Shown here piece by piece: positions 52,067-61,908 of a stretch of DNA of 64,000 bases. The DNA lies in contig OZ223309.1 in NCBI GenBank assembly GCA_965140765.1, positions 1,426,001-1,490,000 of the forward strand, read 5' to 3'. This DNA comes from Sunxiuqinia sp963678245. Its GTDB lineage: Bacteria; Bacteroidota; Bacteroidia; Bacteroidales; Prolixibacteraceae. The notes beneath the pieces are model-generated. The model saw only the letters and a program-made list of their open reading frames with translations. It was not told where the DNA came from and did no database searches. The translations under genes and the position numbers were made by a program. How positions within the stretch are numbered: the stretch's first letter is position 1; every line of letters starts with the position of its first letter.

Positions 52067-53947
52067 CTAATTCATAATTTTCTTCAACAAATCTTTGCGG
52101 TTCAATTTAGTTAATTCTTGTCGAATTTGTTGCTGATATTCTCGTTTATACCAGAAAAAGAATTTCCGTTGCGATAGTTTTTCTTTTTTCGACTTAGCTG
52201 TGTAAACTTTTTCCATGGTGTATGGATGATAGCCGGTATAATATATAACAGTGGCTAAAGTCATTGGTGTAGGAGTGAAATCCTGAACCTGCTCCAGCTT
52301 AAAATCCAACTGCTTGGTTTCGGCTGCCAGGTTGGCCATATCGGTGTTTTGGCATCCGGGATGGCTCGAAATGAAGTAGGGAACCAATTGTTGGTTTAGC
52401 CCTTCCTTTTTATTGATTTCGTTAAAAGCCTTGTTCAATTTATAAAATAGACTGAATGAAGGTTTTCGCATGATTTTCAATACATCGTCTGAAGTGTGCT
52501 CGGGAGCAACTTTTAACCGACCTGATACGTGGTGTTTAACTACTTCGCGCAAATAGGTCATGTTATTTTTGTTGACCTGTTTATCCTTGGTTTCATGCAA
52601 AATCATATCGTAACGAATGCCGCTTCCAACAAAGGCTTTCTTTATTTTCGGGTGCTGACGGACTTTTCGGTACAAATCGAGCATGGGCTTGTGATCGACA
52701 TCCAGATTTTTACAAACATCAGGAAAAATACAGGAAGGACGTTTGCATTTACGGCAGATTTCCTCATGAATCCCCTTCATTTTATACATGTTGGCAGAAG
52801 GCCCGCCAAGGTCGGAAATATAGCCTTTAAAGTCGGGCATCTGGGTAACTTGCTCCAACTCTTTCAAAATGGATTTCTCGGAACGGCTGGCAATAAATTT
52901 CCCCTGATGTGCCGAAATGGTACAAAACGTACAGCCGCCAAAACACCCCCGGTGAATGTTGATTGAGTGGCGAATCATTTCGTAGGCCGGGATGGTTTCC
53001 TTGCTTTTGTATTTTGGATGCGGAAGCCGCGTAAAGGGCAAATCATAAAAACGGTCAATCTCTTTTTCTTCCAGTGGCGGCCATGGCGGATTTACAACCA
53101 CCTGTTTGTTGCCAATTTGCTGGGTAATTTTGTTGGCTTCCGACTTGTTTGACTCTTCCTCGATGTGCATGAAGTTTTTGGCAAACTTTTTCTTGTCACC
53201 CAAACACTCGTCGTGCGAAAACAAATCGATGTTGTTCCACTTTTTATTGGTGGCATATTTTTCTCCTTGCTCCACCAAAAAAGCGGTTTGTGGCAAGTTG
53301 GTAATGGTTCGGGCATCAACGCCTCGTTTGACTAAATTGGTAAAATCGATAATTGATTTTTCGCCCATTCCATAGAAAAGCAGATCGGCTTTTGAATCCA
53401 CCAAAATGGAGGGCTTTAATTCATTTTGCCAATAATCGTAATGTGTAACCCGACGCAGAGAGGCTTCAATACCACCCAACATAATTGGAGTTTCAGGATA
53501 GAGATCTTTCAGAATGTTGCAATATACAGTCGCAGCATAGTCGGGACGTTTACTTTGTTGTCCTCCCGGTGTGTAGGCGTCGTTGGATCGCTTTCGTTTG
53601 TTGGCCGTGTAGTGGTTTACCATCGAGTCCATATTGCCCGAGGTTACCGCGAAATACAGCCGTGGCGACCCGAGTTTTTTAAAGTCTCGCAAATCATCCT
53701 GCCAGTTGGGTTGAGGCACAATCGCAATTCGCAATCCTTCTGCTTCCAATATACGGCCAATCACAGCAGCTCCAAACGATGGATGATCAACATAGGCATC
53801 TCCGGTAAATAAAATGACATCCAATTCATCCCATCCCCTCTGCTCGATTTCTTTTTTTGTTGTTGGTAACCAATCGCTTGGTTTGTATTTTGCGTATAAT
53901 TGATTCACGTTATTTCGTTTTGAAATTTGCAACTGCAAAGATACCAT
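52067..53947 (-). CDS. ygiQ: YgiQ family radical SAM protein
   Basis: A 626-residue protein covering the whole YgiQ family: an N-terminal domain (LPTTKKEIEQRGWDELDVILFTGDAYVDHPSFG), GGIEASLRRVTHYDYW, the radical SAM CxxxCxxC in HRGCFGGCTFC (residue ~335), an additional Cys-rich segment CRKCKRPSCIFPDVC that may hold a second cluster, and the C-terminal PGCQNTDMANLA and YHPYTMEKV signatures. It is cytoplasmic. The reaction is unknown. Length is typical for the bacterial family. Confidence 0.95.
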   Translation of the reverse strand: MVSLQLQISKRNNVNQLYAKYKPSDWLPTTKKEIEQRGWDELDVILFTGDAYVDHPSFGAAVIGRILEAEGLRIAIVPQPNWQDDLRDFKKLGSPRLYFAVTSGNMDSMVNHYTANKRKRSNDAYTPGGQQSKRPDYAATVYCNILKDLYPETPIMLGGIEASLRRVTHYDYWQNELKPSILVDSKADLLFYGMGEKSIIDFTNLVKRGVDARTITNLPQTAFLVEQGEKYATNKKWNNIDLFSHDECLGDKKKFAKNFMHIEEESNKSEANKITQQIGNKQVVVNPPWPPLEEKEIDRFYDLPFTRLPHPKYKSKETIPAYEMIRHSINIHRGCFGGCTFCTISAHQGKFIASRSEKSILKELEQVTQMPDFKGYISDLGGPSANMYKMKGIHEEICRKCKRPSCIFPDVCKNLDVDHKPMLDLYRKVRQHPKIKKAFVGSGIRYDMILHETKDKQVNKNNMTYLREVVKHHVSGRLKVAPEHTSDDVLKIMRKPSFSLFYKLNKAFNEINKKEGLNQQLVPYFISSHPGCQNTDMANLAAETKQLDFKLEQVQDFTPTPMTLATVIYYTGYHPYTMEKVYTAKSKKEKLSQRKFFFWYKREYQQQIRQELTKLNRKDLLKKIMN

Positions 53948-54159
53948 GCTTTTGCTGATTAAAAAGACTTTAAACTCTTTTTTTTGAGATGGGAGGTTTA
54001 AAAATAGCCGCTTTAAGGTTTAGGTGCTATCAGACCTGTTTTATATTTTGGGAAAACTAATTGGTTGTTTTCAAGAGAAAGAAATTGCTAAATATCAATT
54101 TGTAATCTAACTTTATTATAAATGCTTTGTTTATTTTTAGAAGATATCAGAATTAATCG

Positions 54160-54897
54160 ATGAATTTTAAAATACAATTTATGAGACTTCTTATTGCACT
54201 ATTTCTTATTGCTAGCATGACACTATCTTCTTGTGTACAGAAAAAGAAAGAACCTGTTAAACCTATCGATACCAATACTTTGATGCACCAGGTGACTGTG
54301 AATGAAATCATTCAAACGGATAGTTATACTTATTTGAGGGTTGAAGAAAATGGAAAAGAATTTTGGATGGCGGTTAACAGTCAGAAAGTTAGTGAAGGTG
54401 ATAAATATTATTACGATTCGCCATTGGAAATGAAAAACTTTAATAGTAAAGCATTGGATCGTACGTTTGAGACTATTTTCTTTGTACAGAACTTCAGTAC
54501 AGAACCTATTAAAGCGACTACGAGTAATCCAATGGCCGGAAAAACTTCGCCTCAGGGAAAAGCGATTGAAGATTATAATTCGGATATTGACATTCAACCG
54601 GTTGATGGTGGGTTGACAATTGCTCAATTGTATGAATCAAAAGCTGATTATTCAAACAAAACTGTAAAGGTTAAGGGCAAGGTTGTAAAAGTCAACTTAA
54701 ATATCATGGGGCGTAACTGGTTGCACATTCAGGATGGTACCAAGTTTGGCGAGAGTTACGATTTAACGTTTACATCGGATGAAACAGCTCAGGTTGGCGA
54801 TGTGATCATCGTTGAGGGGGTTGTTGTTTTAGATAAGGACTTTGGAGCCGGCTATTTTTACGAATTGATTTTGGAACGAGGAAAGATTATAAAGTAA
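54160..54897 (+). CDS. Lipoprotein with C-terminal OB-fold domain
   Basis: A 245-residue protein with a lipoprotein signal (MRLLIALFLIASMTLSSC, Cys ~25; a start at 54181 is equally possible). Residues ~45-115 are a beta-rich domain (YLRVEENGKEFWMAVN, SEGDKYYYDSP) seen in NrfJ-like/GW-like proteins, and ~150-245 an OB-fold (TIAQLYESKADYSNKTVKVKGKVVKVNLNIMGRNWLHIQDGT ... GVVVLDKDFGAGYFYE). Such proteins occur in anaerobic Bacteroidota and some c-type cytochrome neighbourhoods. Function unknown. Ends in a strong terminator. Confidence 0.85.
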   Translation: MNFKIQFMRLLIALFLIASMTLSSCVQKKKEPVKPIDTNTLMHQVTVNEIIQTDSYTYLRVEENGKEFWMAVNSQKVSEGDKYYYDSPLEMKNFNSKALDRTFETIFFVQNFSTEPIKATTSNPMAGKTSPQGKAIEDYNSDIDIQPVDGGLTIAQLYESKADYSNKTVKVKGKVVKVNLNIMGRNWLHIQDGTKFGESYDLTFTSDETAQVGDVIIVEGVVVLDKDFGAGYFYELILERGKIIK

Positions 54898-54912
54898 AAT
54901 ATTATAAGCAAT

Positions 54913-54952
54913 AAAAGACTCCTTTGATTAAAAAAATCAAAGGAGTCTTTTT
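54913..54952 (+). terminator. Strong rho-independent terminator
   Basis: A stem AAAAGACTCCTTTGATT / AATCAAAGGAGTCTTTT with a 5-base A loop and a U-run; the symmetry allows it to work on both strands. Confidence 0.9.
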
Positions 54953-55173
54953 GCTATATTTAGTTGAGTAAATTTGTTCTTGTCTTTGGCTTCGCTCACT
55001 CCTAATCCTTGGCTTGCCCTTTTTCCGGATTCGATTTGTATAATCAATTTTGCACCTGATTTTGTGGTTAGTCTGTATATCCGTGGCATAATCTACCGCC
55101 TCTATTAGCTCTAATATAGAGCTTCGTTCAAAGTTATCTATCTTCGCACTTCGAAAATCGTTGAACTAAGTTT

Positions 55174-55932
55174 ATGGCAATGGAGTGGTACTATTATTTT
55201 GCACTGGTAGGTGTCGGACTTGTTGCTGGCATTATTAATGCAATGGCAGCTGGAGGATCGATGTTATCTTTACCTTTCTTGATTTTTTTTGGTTTGCCGG
55301 CAAATATTGCCAATGCAACTAATCGTGTTGCTATTCTCCTCCAAAATATTGTTGGTGTTAATTCATTTCGGCAAGAAAAAGTTTTCAATATAAAAACAGA
55401 CTATAAACTGGCGTTTCCTGCTGCTATTGGGGCAATGATTGGCGCTTTAATTGCCGTGGAAATCGATCCAGAACTGTTTGAGAAAATTATTGGTGTCGTC
55501 ATGTTTATTATGCTCTTACTTATTGTTTTTAAACCGGATGCTTGGGTGAAAAAGCAGGTAGGAGTAGTGAATTCCAAGCCGAGTCTCATTCAATATATTG
55601 TCTTTTTCTTTATCGGAATGTACGGTGGTTTTATTCAGTTAGGTGTGGGAGTCTTTTTGCTGGGTGGGTTGGTTTTAGGATGTGGGTACGATTTGGTTAA
55701 GGCTAATGCTATTAAGCTTTTCATTGTATTGGTGTATACCATATTTGCTATAGTGATCTTTATTTTTTATGATCAGATTGACTGGCTAAGTGGGTTTATA
55801 TTAGCTTGTGGAAATATGCTAGGAGTATGGCTTGGAGTAAAGTTCACTATGAAAGGTGGCGCAAAATTGGTTCGCTATGTGCTAATTGCTGTCCTTGCAC
55901 TGACAACTGTAAAATTGCTTATCGGCTTATAA
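55174..55932 (+). CDS. TauE/SafE-type sulfite/organosulfur exporter family protein
   Basis: A 252-residue integral membrane protein with about eight helices in two halves. Diagnostic motifs are GLVAGIINAMAAGGSMLSLPFLIFFGLPANIANATNR in the first half and GMYGGFIQLGVGVFLLGGLVLGCGYDLVKANAIK in the second, the repeated PF01925 signature. Members export sulfite, sulfoacetate or sulfolactate, or import related anions. The ComA-like gene 8 kb away would make a sulfonate, so a sulfonate link is possible but not shown. Own transcript between two terminators. Confidence 0.9.
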   Translation: MAMEWYYYFALVGVGLVAGIINAMAAGGSMLSLPFLIFFGLPANIANATNRVAILLQNIVGVNSFRQEKVFNIKTDYKLAFPAAIGAMIGALIAVEIDPELFEKIIGVVMFIMLLLIVFKPDAWVKKQVGVVNSKPSLIQYIVFFFIGMYGGFIQLGVGVFLLGGLVLGCGYDLVKANAIKLFIVLVYTIFAIVIFIFYDQIDWLSGFILACGNMLGVWLGVKFTMKGGAKLVRYVLIAVLALTTVKLLIGL

Positions 55933-55934
55933 AA

Positions 55935-55964
55935 AATAAGACCGGAAGTGATTCCGGCCTTATT
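55935..55964. terminator. Hairpin between convergent TauE and serine-hydrolase genes
   Basis: AATAAGACCGGAA / TTCCGGCCTTATT with a 4-base loop. There is no long U-run, so it is a modest terminator for both genes. Confidence 0.6.
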
Positions 55965-55965
55965 G

Positions 55966-57135
55966 CTATTTAGTGGATTTTTTTTCTTCGTTCATTTCTT
56001 TCATCGGGTCTAGTTTTTCTAAAAACTTGTCAGCAATTTTCGCAATAGGCAGTTCTCCTATATCATCACCGAGGTTAGAACATAGGGTAACTACCAGTTT
56101 CTGATCGGGGAAAATTCCGACTGCTGAGCTGCCGCCAATTGTTGTCCCCAATTTTGCAATTAATTTCCGGTTGAATCGGTCTGTTGTTGAAATCCAACCA
56201 AAACTTCTCAAAACTTCTTGTCCACCGCTTAGTCTGTGTTTATTGTAAAAAAGATCCAGTGTTTCCTGATTGAAAAAGCCAGGGGTGAGTATTTGCTGAG
56301 CTAGCTGATTTAAATCATCGGCAGTTGATAAATATCCCAAGGTTGGAGCAAATGGCAACATATTTACTTCTGGCGCTTTAATCAATCGTGCAATGAAATC
56401 ACGATAATAGGTTTCACTTCTGTTCGGAATAACTACATGTTGGTAATCGATAAGTGTATTTTCTAAGTTCAAGGTGTCAAGGATCTGCTTTTCAACTAAT
56501 TTGCTAAATTTTTCGTTGCCAATATTCTCTGCCAAAATACCTAATAGGGCGTAATTGTACTCCGAATCGTTAAAGTAGGTGTCTGGTTCGTATACAAGTG
56601 TATCATTCTCCAATTTTTGAACATACTCTTTTAGGTTTTTTAGATCTTTATATTTCACGAGATCTTCCATTTTCATATCTCTAAAACCTGAAACACTTGA
56701 ACCTAGTTCGAGCAGGGTAAAATCATATTTCTTTTTCGGAAAATTGGGAACATATTTATAAAAACTATGAGTCAGATCCAGTTTGCCTTGTTCGTGCAAT
56801 TTTGCAATGAGGTAGCTGGTCAGTATTTCAGACGCGTTTCCAATTCGAAATTTGGTTTCCCGGGTTGCCGGGGCTTTCAACTCTTTACTGGCAACCCCAA
56901 TCCCTTCAGACCATACAATTTCACCATCAATCGATACACAAACCGACATACCCGGAACAGAACTGCTTATTAGGTAACTTCTTAAGTCATCTCTGGATTT
57001 AAGAATCTCTTCTTTGTACTTTTTCTTATAAATTGGAGCATTTTTAGTTTGCTTATTCGTTTTTTGACACGAAGTAAATACCATTAGAAATGCAACCAGG
57101 GGAAGGAACGTTTTCAACACTATTTTCTTTTTCAT
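55966..57135 (-). CDS. Beta-lactamase-fold (class C/serine hydrolase) lipoprotein with lost SxxK
   Basis: A 389-residue protein with a lipoprotein signal (FLPLVAFLMVFTSC). The fold is that of serine beta-lactamase-like proteins: VPGMSVCVSIDGEIVWSEGIGVAS, KFRIGNASEILTSYLIAKLHEQGKLDLT, and NPRS-like core to GTTIGGSSAVGIFPDQKLVVTL. The catalytic Ser and Lys of the SxxK box are replaced: RIGNASE where RIGSxSK is normal. The LLTHTSG motif is also altered (LLELGSSVSG). A Tyr-x-Asn (YFN) remains. It is thus probably not a hydrolase; it may bind peptidoglycan or peptide. Confidence 0.82.
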   Translation of the reverse strand: MKKKIVLKTFLPLVAFLMVFTSCQKTNKQTKNAPIYKKKYKEEILKSRDDLRSYLISSSVPGMSVCVSIDGEIVWSEGIGVASKELKAPATRETKFRIGNASEILTSYLIAKLHEQGKLDLTHSFYKYVPNFPKKKYDFTLLELGSSVSGFRDMKMEDLVKYKDLKNLKEYVQKLENDTLVYEPDTYFNDSEYNYALLGILAENIGNEKFSKLVEKQILDTLNLENTLIDYQHVVIPNRSETYYRDFIARLIKAPEVNMLPFAPTLGYLSTADDLNQLAQQILTPGFFNQETLDLFYNKHRLSGGQEVLRSFGWISTTDRFNRKLIAKLGTTIGGSSAVGIFPDQKLVVTLCSNLGDDIGELPIAKIADKFLEKLDPMKEMNEEKKSTK

Positions 57136-57411
57136 GTTTGTATTTTTTATTTTTACTTAGGATCGTGCAAATCTCATACTCTAATGTAGCGCTTTTATAT
57201 CTTGCATAAGTATATGTAAATTTCAGGTAATGAGACTTCTGTGTGAGTTGATCTTGATCGTCTCGTTATTCTGAAATTTTAGTCTCTTAATGTTGATGTT
57301 CTGATGTGTTAAAATGGTTTCGAAAAAGTGCATCTCATTTTCGGGGGCATGAAATTAAAAAAATCAGGAATAAAAGCGCGTTCTTCGACATGAAAAAAGG
57401 TTAATAAATGC
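57136..57411. other. Intergenic region, no feature apart from terminator at its end
   Basis: AT-rich; no open frame of note and no recognised RNA. Confidence 0.4.
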
Positions 57412-57440
57412 AAAAAAGGCTTTCAAATGAATGAAAGCCT
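57412..57440 (-). terminator. Terminator after the C1 peptidase
   Basis: AGGCTTTCA / TGAAAGCCT stem with a 6-base loop; on the minus strand followed by TTTTTT. Confidence 0.85.
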
Positions 57441-57468
57441 CCTTGTATTTGTAGTCGTGTTAAATGAA

Positions 57469-58719
57469 CTAAAATTTCTCCAGAATGTCTTTTACAGCAT
57501 CTTTATGAATTGTAAATCCCATCATTTTTAGTTTGATATAGTCTTCGTGGAAAAAATAGTAGCCAAATTTCCGATCATCTTCACCTACATTTCTCGAGCC
57601 CGAGCTGGAGTCTTTAATCAAGTACCAATCGTCACCACTGCCTTTGTAATTTTCCAAAATGCCAATCAGGTGCATTCCATGATCGTCAGTGGTCGTTTCA
57701 TTTGAAAAGCGGAATTGTCGGGCATCTTCATTAATGTATGCTGATGGAATATCATAATCGGGAACCATCGCACAATTGGTTTCGCGGCTAAAGCCAGTTT
57801 CCGAAACATCACCACCAATACTCATCGTATATCCCTTTTTCACGGCCTTTTTAACAACATCCATAAATACGTCGAGCGGAACATTGTAATAGTCATCGCT
57901 GTGCCACCAGTTATCCGGCACTTTGTACTCCACTTGCTGCCAGTATGGTTCTTGCTTGTACGAAAGTATTTCAACAAAATCATTTGGACTTAACTGGAGA
58001 TAATCGGTCATGTATGTTTGGGGTGTGTATGTTTTTCCCTCTACCGTAAATTCTACCGGAGGCTCACCAATATGGTGGTTCATGATAGCTTTAATTGTTT
58101 CCAGTCCATATTCAACATTCCAGGCATTGTTTTTCTTCAGCGACTCCAGAAATCCGCGCATTTCTTCCATCATTTTTGCGTGTGTGTGAAATTTCCTTTC
58201 ATCCAATAAACCAGTATAAACTTCTTCGGGAACAACTCCATAACGGTTCATAATTCTAGCCACCGCATTACCTTCCGATCCTTCGTCAAACAATGATTCG
58301 CCACGTTTCTCAATATAACGGCGGGCTTTTTCAACGTACTCCCAATACACGGTATATATTTCCGAAAGTTCTACTTTTTTCCCAGTTTGCCTGAATATTT
58401 CAGACTCGTAAAATGAAGTGGTTGAGAATGACCAACAAGTTCCTGCATTTCCTTGTGATTCAGTTTGATTGCACCAGACAGTTTCATATAAACCCGGATC
58501 GTTCGGTAGATCGAGGTCAGACTGATCCATCTTGAATCGTACAAAAGGTTCTTTCTCTTCGAGCTTCTCATTTATTGCGTTTACGTCTTTCAGGATTGAT
58601 TCGTAGTAATAACCTTCTCCTTTTTCGAAAACTTCAACTTTCCCTTTACTGGTGTTTTTTTGTGCATAGCCATTCATGGCCAGACAAATGGCAAATAGGG
58701 GTAATAATTTCTTATACAT
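57469..58719 (-). CDS. Secreted C1 cysteine peptidase (PepC/bleomycin-hydrolase-like)
   Basis: A 416-residue protein with a signal peptide (residues 1-19, MNGYAQ end). Catalytic Gln and Cys are in ESQGNAGTCWSFSTTSF (Cys ~93), the catalytic His in DDHGMHLIGI (~355) and the Asn in IKDSSSGSRNVG, so the papain-like triad is mostly recognisable; the usual Asn-Ser-Trp after it is Asp-Ser-Ser here. This is the aminopeptidase C family seen in Bacteroidota, with a signal peptide unlike cytoplasmic PepC. Periplasmic or outer-membrane peptide trimming is probable. Single gene. Confidence 0.87.
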   Translation of the reverse strand: MYKKLLPLFAICLAMNGYAQKNTSKGKVEVFEKGEGYYYESILKDVNAINEKLEEKEPFVRFKMDQSDLDLPNDPGLYETVWCNQTESQGNAGTCWSFSTTSFYESEIFRQTGKKVELSEIYTVYWEYVEKARRYIEKRGESLFDEGSEGNAVARIMNRYGVVPEEVYTGLLDERKFHTHAKMMEEMRGFLESLKKNNAWNVEYGLETIKAIMNHHIGEPPVEFTVEGKTYTPQTYMTDYLQLSPNDFVEILSYKQEPYWQQVEYKVPDNWWHSDDYYNVPLDVFMDVVKKAVKKGYTMSIGGDVSETGFSRETNCAMVPDYDIPSAYINEDARQFRFSNETTTDDHGMHLIGILENYKGSGDDWYLIKDSSSGSRNVGEDDRKFGYYFFHEDYIKLKMMGFTIHKDAVKDILEKF

Positions 58720-59160
58720 TATATCATAATTTTAAAGTGACAAAATACGATCTCTGGGTGAATCGGTCACTGAGTAATGTCAGGAATTACAAAAGTTAAG
58801 AATAATTTTGCAAAACTTTTTTTAGAACTGCAAGCTTTTAAAAAAGAGTTTTTTATGTCTTTAAATCGGTTATTCGTTGATAAAAAACAGATTTGTCTCA
58901 TTGGGAGAGAACTTTTTTTCTTATACATTTAGATTTTGTTGAAAATCAGTATTGTAATAATTGATTTTGAGCGCTTTTAGCAGATTGGATTGTTTTAGTC
59001 GAAGCTGATAGTCAATCTATTCTGTTTTGACATTCCGATGTTTTCGTAAGTATGAAATTCCCTGAAAAAGAATAGAGAGCCTTAATATTTTGCACCGGGA
59101 AACATAGTTACTTTGGGCGAGTTTCAGTTATTACATTAAAAAGCAAACAATTGCAATCAT
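58720..59160. other. Divergent intergenic region between C1 peptidase and hemN
   Basis: Contains a palindrome TTTTGCAAAA at 58806-58815 and near-consensus -7 boxes (TTACTTTG near 59107), but no site I can defend as a promoter. No FNR-type TTGA-N6-TCAA site is present. Confidence 0.4.
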
Positions 59161-60537
59161 ATGAAAATACCTGTTGAGTTAATTGAAAAATATAATGTTC
59201 CGGTTCCTCGTTATACAAGTTATCCGCCAGCCAATTTTTTTTGCGGCGATTTTGAAACCGATGATTACCTGGTGGCAGTCGAAGAGTCGAATAAGAAAGA
59301 ACCTCAAAATATCTCGATTTATTTACACATTCCTTTTTGTACACAACTGTGTTTATACTGCGGATGTAATACACATATTACTAAGGATGAGGATATGATG
59401 AAGCATTATATGGAAGCGCTGAAAACGGAAATCCATATGCTAAATAAATTGATTAATCATGATCGAAAAATTTCGCAGATACATTGGGGAGGAGGAACTC
59501 CAAATGTTTTACCTGCCGAATTGGTTGGTGAAGTGATGGCTATTTTTCATTCGGAATATCAATTTATTGATAACCCGGAGATCGCCATTGAATGTAACCC
59601 TGCACTATTAGATCAAGCTTATATCGATCAATTGGTATCTTTCGGTTTTAATCGAATTAGTCTGGGAGTGCAGGATTTTCAGGAGAAAGTGTTAAATGCT
59701 GTACGTCGCGAAGTGCCTGAAATACCAATTAGCGAGCTGGTTCACATGATCCGCCAGCATGCTGGGGTGTCGGTTAATCTCGACTTTATTTATGGATTAC
59801 CCTATCAAACTGTCGAGTCGTTTGGTGAAGCCATTGAAAAAGCGATTGTCATTAACCCTGATCGTTTGGTTACTTTTTCATATGCTCATGTGCCTTGGGT
59901 AAAAAAGGCTCAAAAAAAGCTGGAAGATTATGGTTTGCCTGCTGCTGAAGATAAAGTAAAGATGTTTGAGGAGGCCTGGTCGCTGATGACGAATGCTGGT
60001 TATGTTCCCATTGGTCTGGATCATTATGCCAAGCCGAATGATGACATGGCAATCGCGTTGAGAAATCGCTCGCTTCACCGAAATTTTCAGGGCTACTGTA
60101 CCCGCGAAACGACGGGGCAAGTTTATGCTTTTGGTGTAACCGGAATTAGTCAGTTGGAAGATGTATACGCGCAAAATGCGAGAACAGTAAAAGAATATAT
60201 TGATACCGTTGAAAGCGGATCAATCAAAATTGTGAAAGGTTATTCGCTTTCTGAAACTGATAAAATTATCAGACAAATTATAAACGAGATCATGTGCAAC
60301 CAGTTTTTATCATGGGCACAAATTGCGGATCAATTTCAAACTACAGAAAGGAGTTTGAAGAAATTGCTCGATTTTAAGGAATCAAAACTAGATGATTTTG
60401 TAGCAGACGAGTTGTTGACTTACACGAAAGAAGAGATTTTTATAACTGACTTAGGCCGTTTCTTTTTACGAAATATTGCCGCCGTATTCGATGTTCGATT
60501 GGAAGGAAGCGTGAAAAAGTTTTCAAAATCAGTTTAA
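59161..60537 (+). CDS. hemN: Oxygen-independent coproporphyrinogen III oxidase
   Basis: A 458-residue radical SAM enzyme. The HemN CxxxCxxC is in HIPFCTQLCLYCGC (with the extra Cys specific to true HemN as opposed to HemW), preceded by YTSYPPANFF. QIHWGGGTPNVLPAE, SLGVQDFQEKV and the C-terminal LSWAQIADQF / GRFFLRNIAAVFD agree with the family, and length matches E. coli HemN. It converts coproporphyrinogen III to protoporphyrinogen IX without oxygen. First gene of a hem cluster in which the second-step oxidase follows 3 bases after its stop. Confidence 0.95.
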   Translation: MKIPVELIEKYNVPVPRYTSYPPANFFCGDFETDDYLVAVEESNKKEPQNISIYLHIPFCTQLCLYCGCNTHITKDEDMMKHYMEALKTEIHMLNKLINHDRKISQIHWGGGTPNVLPAELVGEVMAIFHSEYQFIDNPEIAIECNPALLDQAYIDQLVSFGFNRISLGVQDFQEKVLNAVRREVPEIPISELVHMIRQHAGVSVNLDFIYGLPYQTVESFGEAIEKAIVINPDRLVTFSYAHVPWVKKAQKKLEDYGLPAAEDKVKMFEEAWSLMTNAGYVPIGLDHYAKPNDDMAIALRNRSLHRNFQGYCTRETTGQVYAFGVTGISQLEDVYAQNARTVKEYIDTVESGSIKIVKGYSLSETDKIIRQIINEIMCNQFLSWAQIADQFQTTERSLKKLLDFKESKLDDFVADELLTYTKEEIFITDLGRFFLRNIAAVFDVRLEGSVKKFSKSV

Positions 60538-60540
60538 ACG

Positions 60541-61890
60541 ATGAGTAAAAAAGTAGCTGTTATTGGAGCCGGATTGACCGGGTTAACCACTGCCTATTAC
60601 CTGAAAAAGAAAGGAATTGATTTTCAGGTTTTCGAAAAATCGGATCGGGTAGGAGGAGTGATTCAAACGGTTAAGAAGGATGGGTTCATGTATGAAAATG
60701 GGCCAAGTACCGGTGTGTTGGGACATCCGGAGGCAGCGGCTTTAATTGAAGAATTGGGAGATGCTTGCGAATTAGAGATTGCAGATGAAGATGCCAAGTT
60801 TCGATGGATTTGGAAAAGTGGCCGTTGGCATGCTTTGCCTTCGGGTTTGATAGGAGGAATTAAAACGCCCCTGTTTTCGTGGTACGACAAGTTCCGAATC
60901 CTTGGCGAACCATTTCGGAAACCGGGGACTGATCCAAACGAGTCGTTGGCCAGTTTGGTGAGGCGACGCATGGGCGAAAGCTTTCTGAAATATGCTGTTG
61001 ATCCGTTTATTCTGGGAATTTATTCCGGCGATCCCGAAAAACTGGTTACAAAATACGCATTGCCAAAATTGTATAATTTGGAGCAAAAGTATGGCAGTTT
61101 TATTGGTGGTGCAATTAAAAAATCAAAAGAACCCAAAACTGACTGGGATAAGAAAGCAACACGGGAAGTGTTTTCTATGAAAGGTGGTTTGAGGTCACTA
61201 GTCAATGCTTTGGCTGATTCCGTTGGAAAAGAACGCATAACGCTAAATCAGACAGATTTGCAGATTGCTCACTCAAATGGTAAATATCAGATTTCAAATA
61301 AATCGACTCAATTCGAGGAATTTGATCAGGTAATTTCTACCGTTGGTGGGTATGCTTTACGCCAGCTTTTTCCTTTTCTTCCTTCAGCTGAAATAGAAAA
61401 AATTGAAGCCATGCCTTACGCAAAAGTCGTGCAGGTCTCAGTTGGCTATAATAAGTGGAACGGAATGCCAATCAAAGCTTTTGGAGGATTGATCCCTTTT
61501 CATGAAAACCGCGATATTCTCGGCGTCTTGTTTTTATCAACATTTTTGAAGAACCGTGCTCCCCATGGCGGAGCGTTATTGTCAACTTTTTTGGGTGGTG
61601 TACGAAAGCCTGAAATGCTTGACTTGGCGGATGATGAAATTGTTGGATTGGTTGAAAAGGAAATGAAAAGCATGCTCGGGCTAACAAAATGGCAACCTGA
61701 TTTGTTGGTTATTAATCGTTATCAGCATGCTATTCCGCAGTATGGTAAAGAGTCAGCCGATCGCCTAAAAGCGATTGAGGAAATTGAGTCCACTTATGCC
61801 GGTTTGTTGTTGGGAGGAAATATTCGTGACGGTATTGGCATGGCCGACCGGATTAAGCAAGGACGAATGCTGGCTGAGACTGTCGAATAG
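60541..61890 (+). CDS. hemG: Protoporphyrinogen oxidase (HemY/HemG type)
   Basis: A 449-residue FAD protein of the HemY class: N-terminal FAD motif GAGLTGLTTAYYLKKKG, the glycine-rich FEKSDRVGGVIQTV, YENGPSTGVL and the C-terminal FAD loop ESTYAGLLLGGNIRDGIGMADRI. It oxidises protoporphyrinogen IX to protoporphyrin IX with oxygen as acceptor; strictly oxygen-dependent enzymes of this class sit oddly with an anaerobic HemN, but HemF is encoded next. No signal peptide. Coupled to hemN (3-base gap) and hemF (18 bases). Confidence 0.93.
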   Translation: MSKKVAVIGAGLTGLTTAYYLKKKGIDFQVFEKSDRVGGVIQTVKKDGFMYENGPSTGVLGHPEAAALIEELGDACELEIADEDAKFRWIWKSGRWHALPSGLIGGIKTPLFSWYDKFRILGEPFRKPGTDPNESLASLVRRRMGESFLKYAVDPFILGIYSGDPEKLVTKYALPKLYNLEQKYGSFIGGAIKKSKEPKTDWDKKATREVFSMKGGLRSLVNALADSVGKERITLNQTDLQIAHSNGKYQISNKSTQFEEFDQVISTVGGYALRQLFPFLPSAEIEKIEAMPYAKVVQVSVGYNKWNGMPIKAFGGLIPFHENRDILGVLFLSTFLKNRAPHGGALLSTFLGGVRKPEMLDLADDEIVGLVEKEMKSMLGLTKWQPDLLVINRYQHAIPQYGKESADRLKAIEEIESTYAGLLLGGNIRDGIGMADRIKQGRMLAETVE

Positions 61891-61908
61891 CGCAAATATT
61901 TGATTAAT

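Noticed and set aside
58806..58815. TTTTGCAAAA palindrome as an FNR or other operator
   Set aside because: Ten symmetrical AT-rich bases occur by chance in such a region and do not match a known operator.
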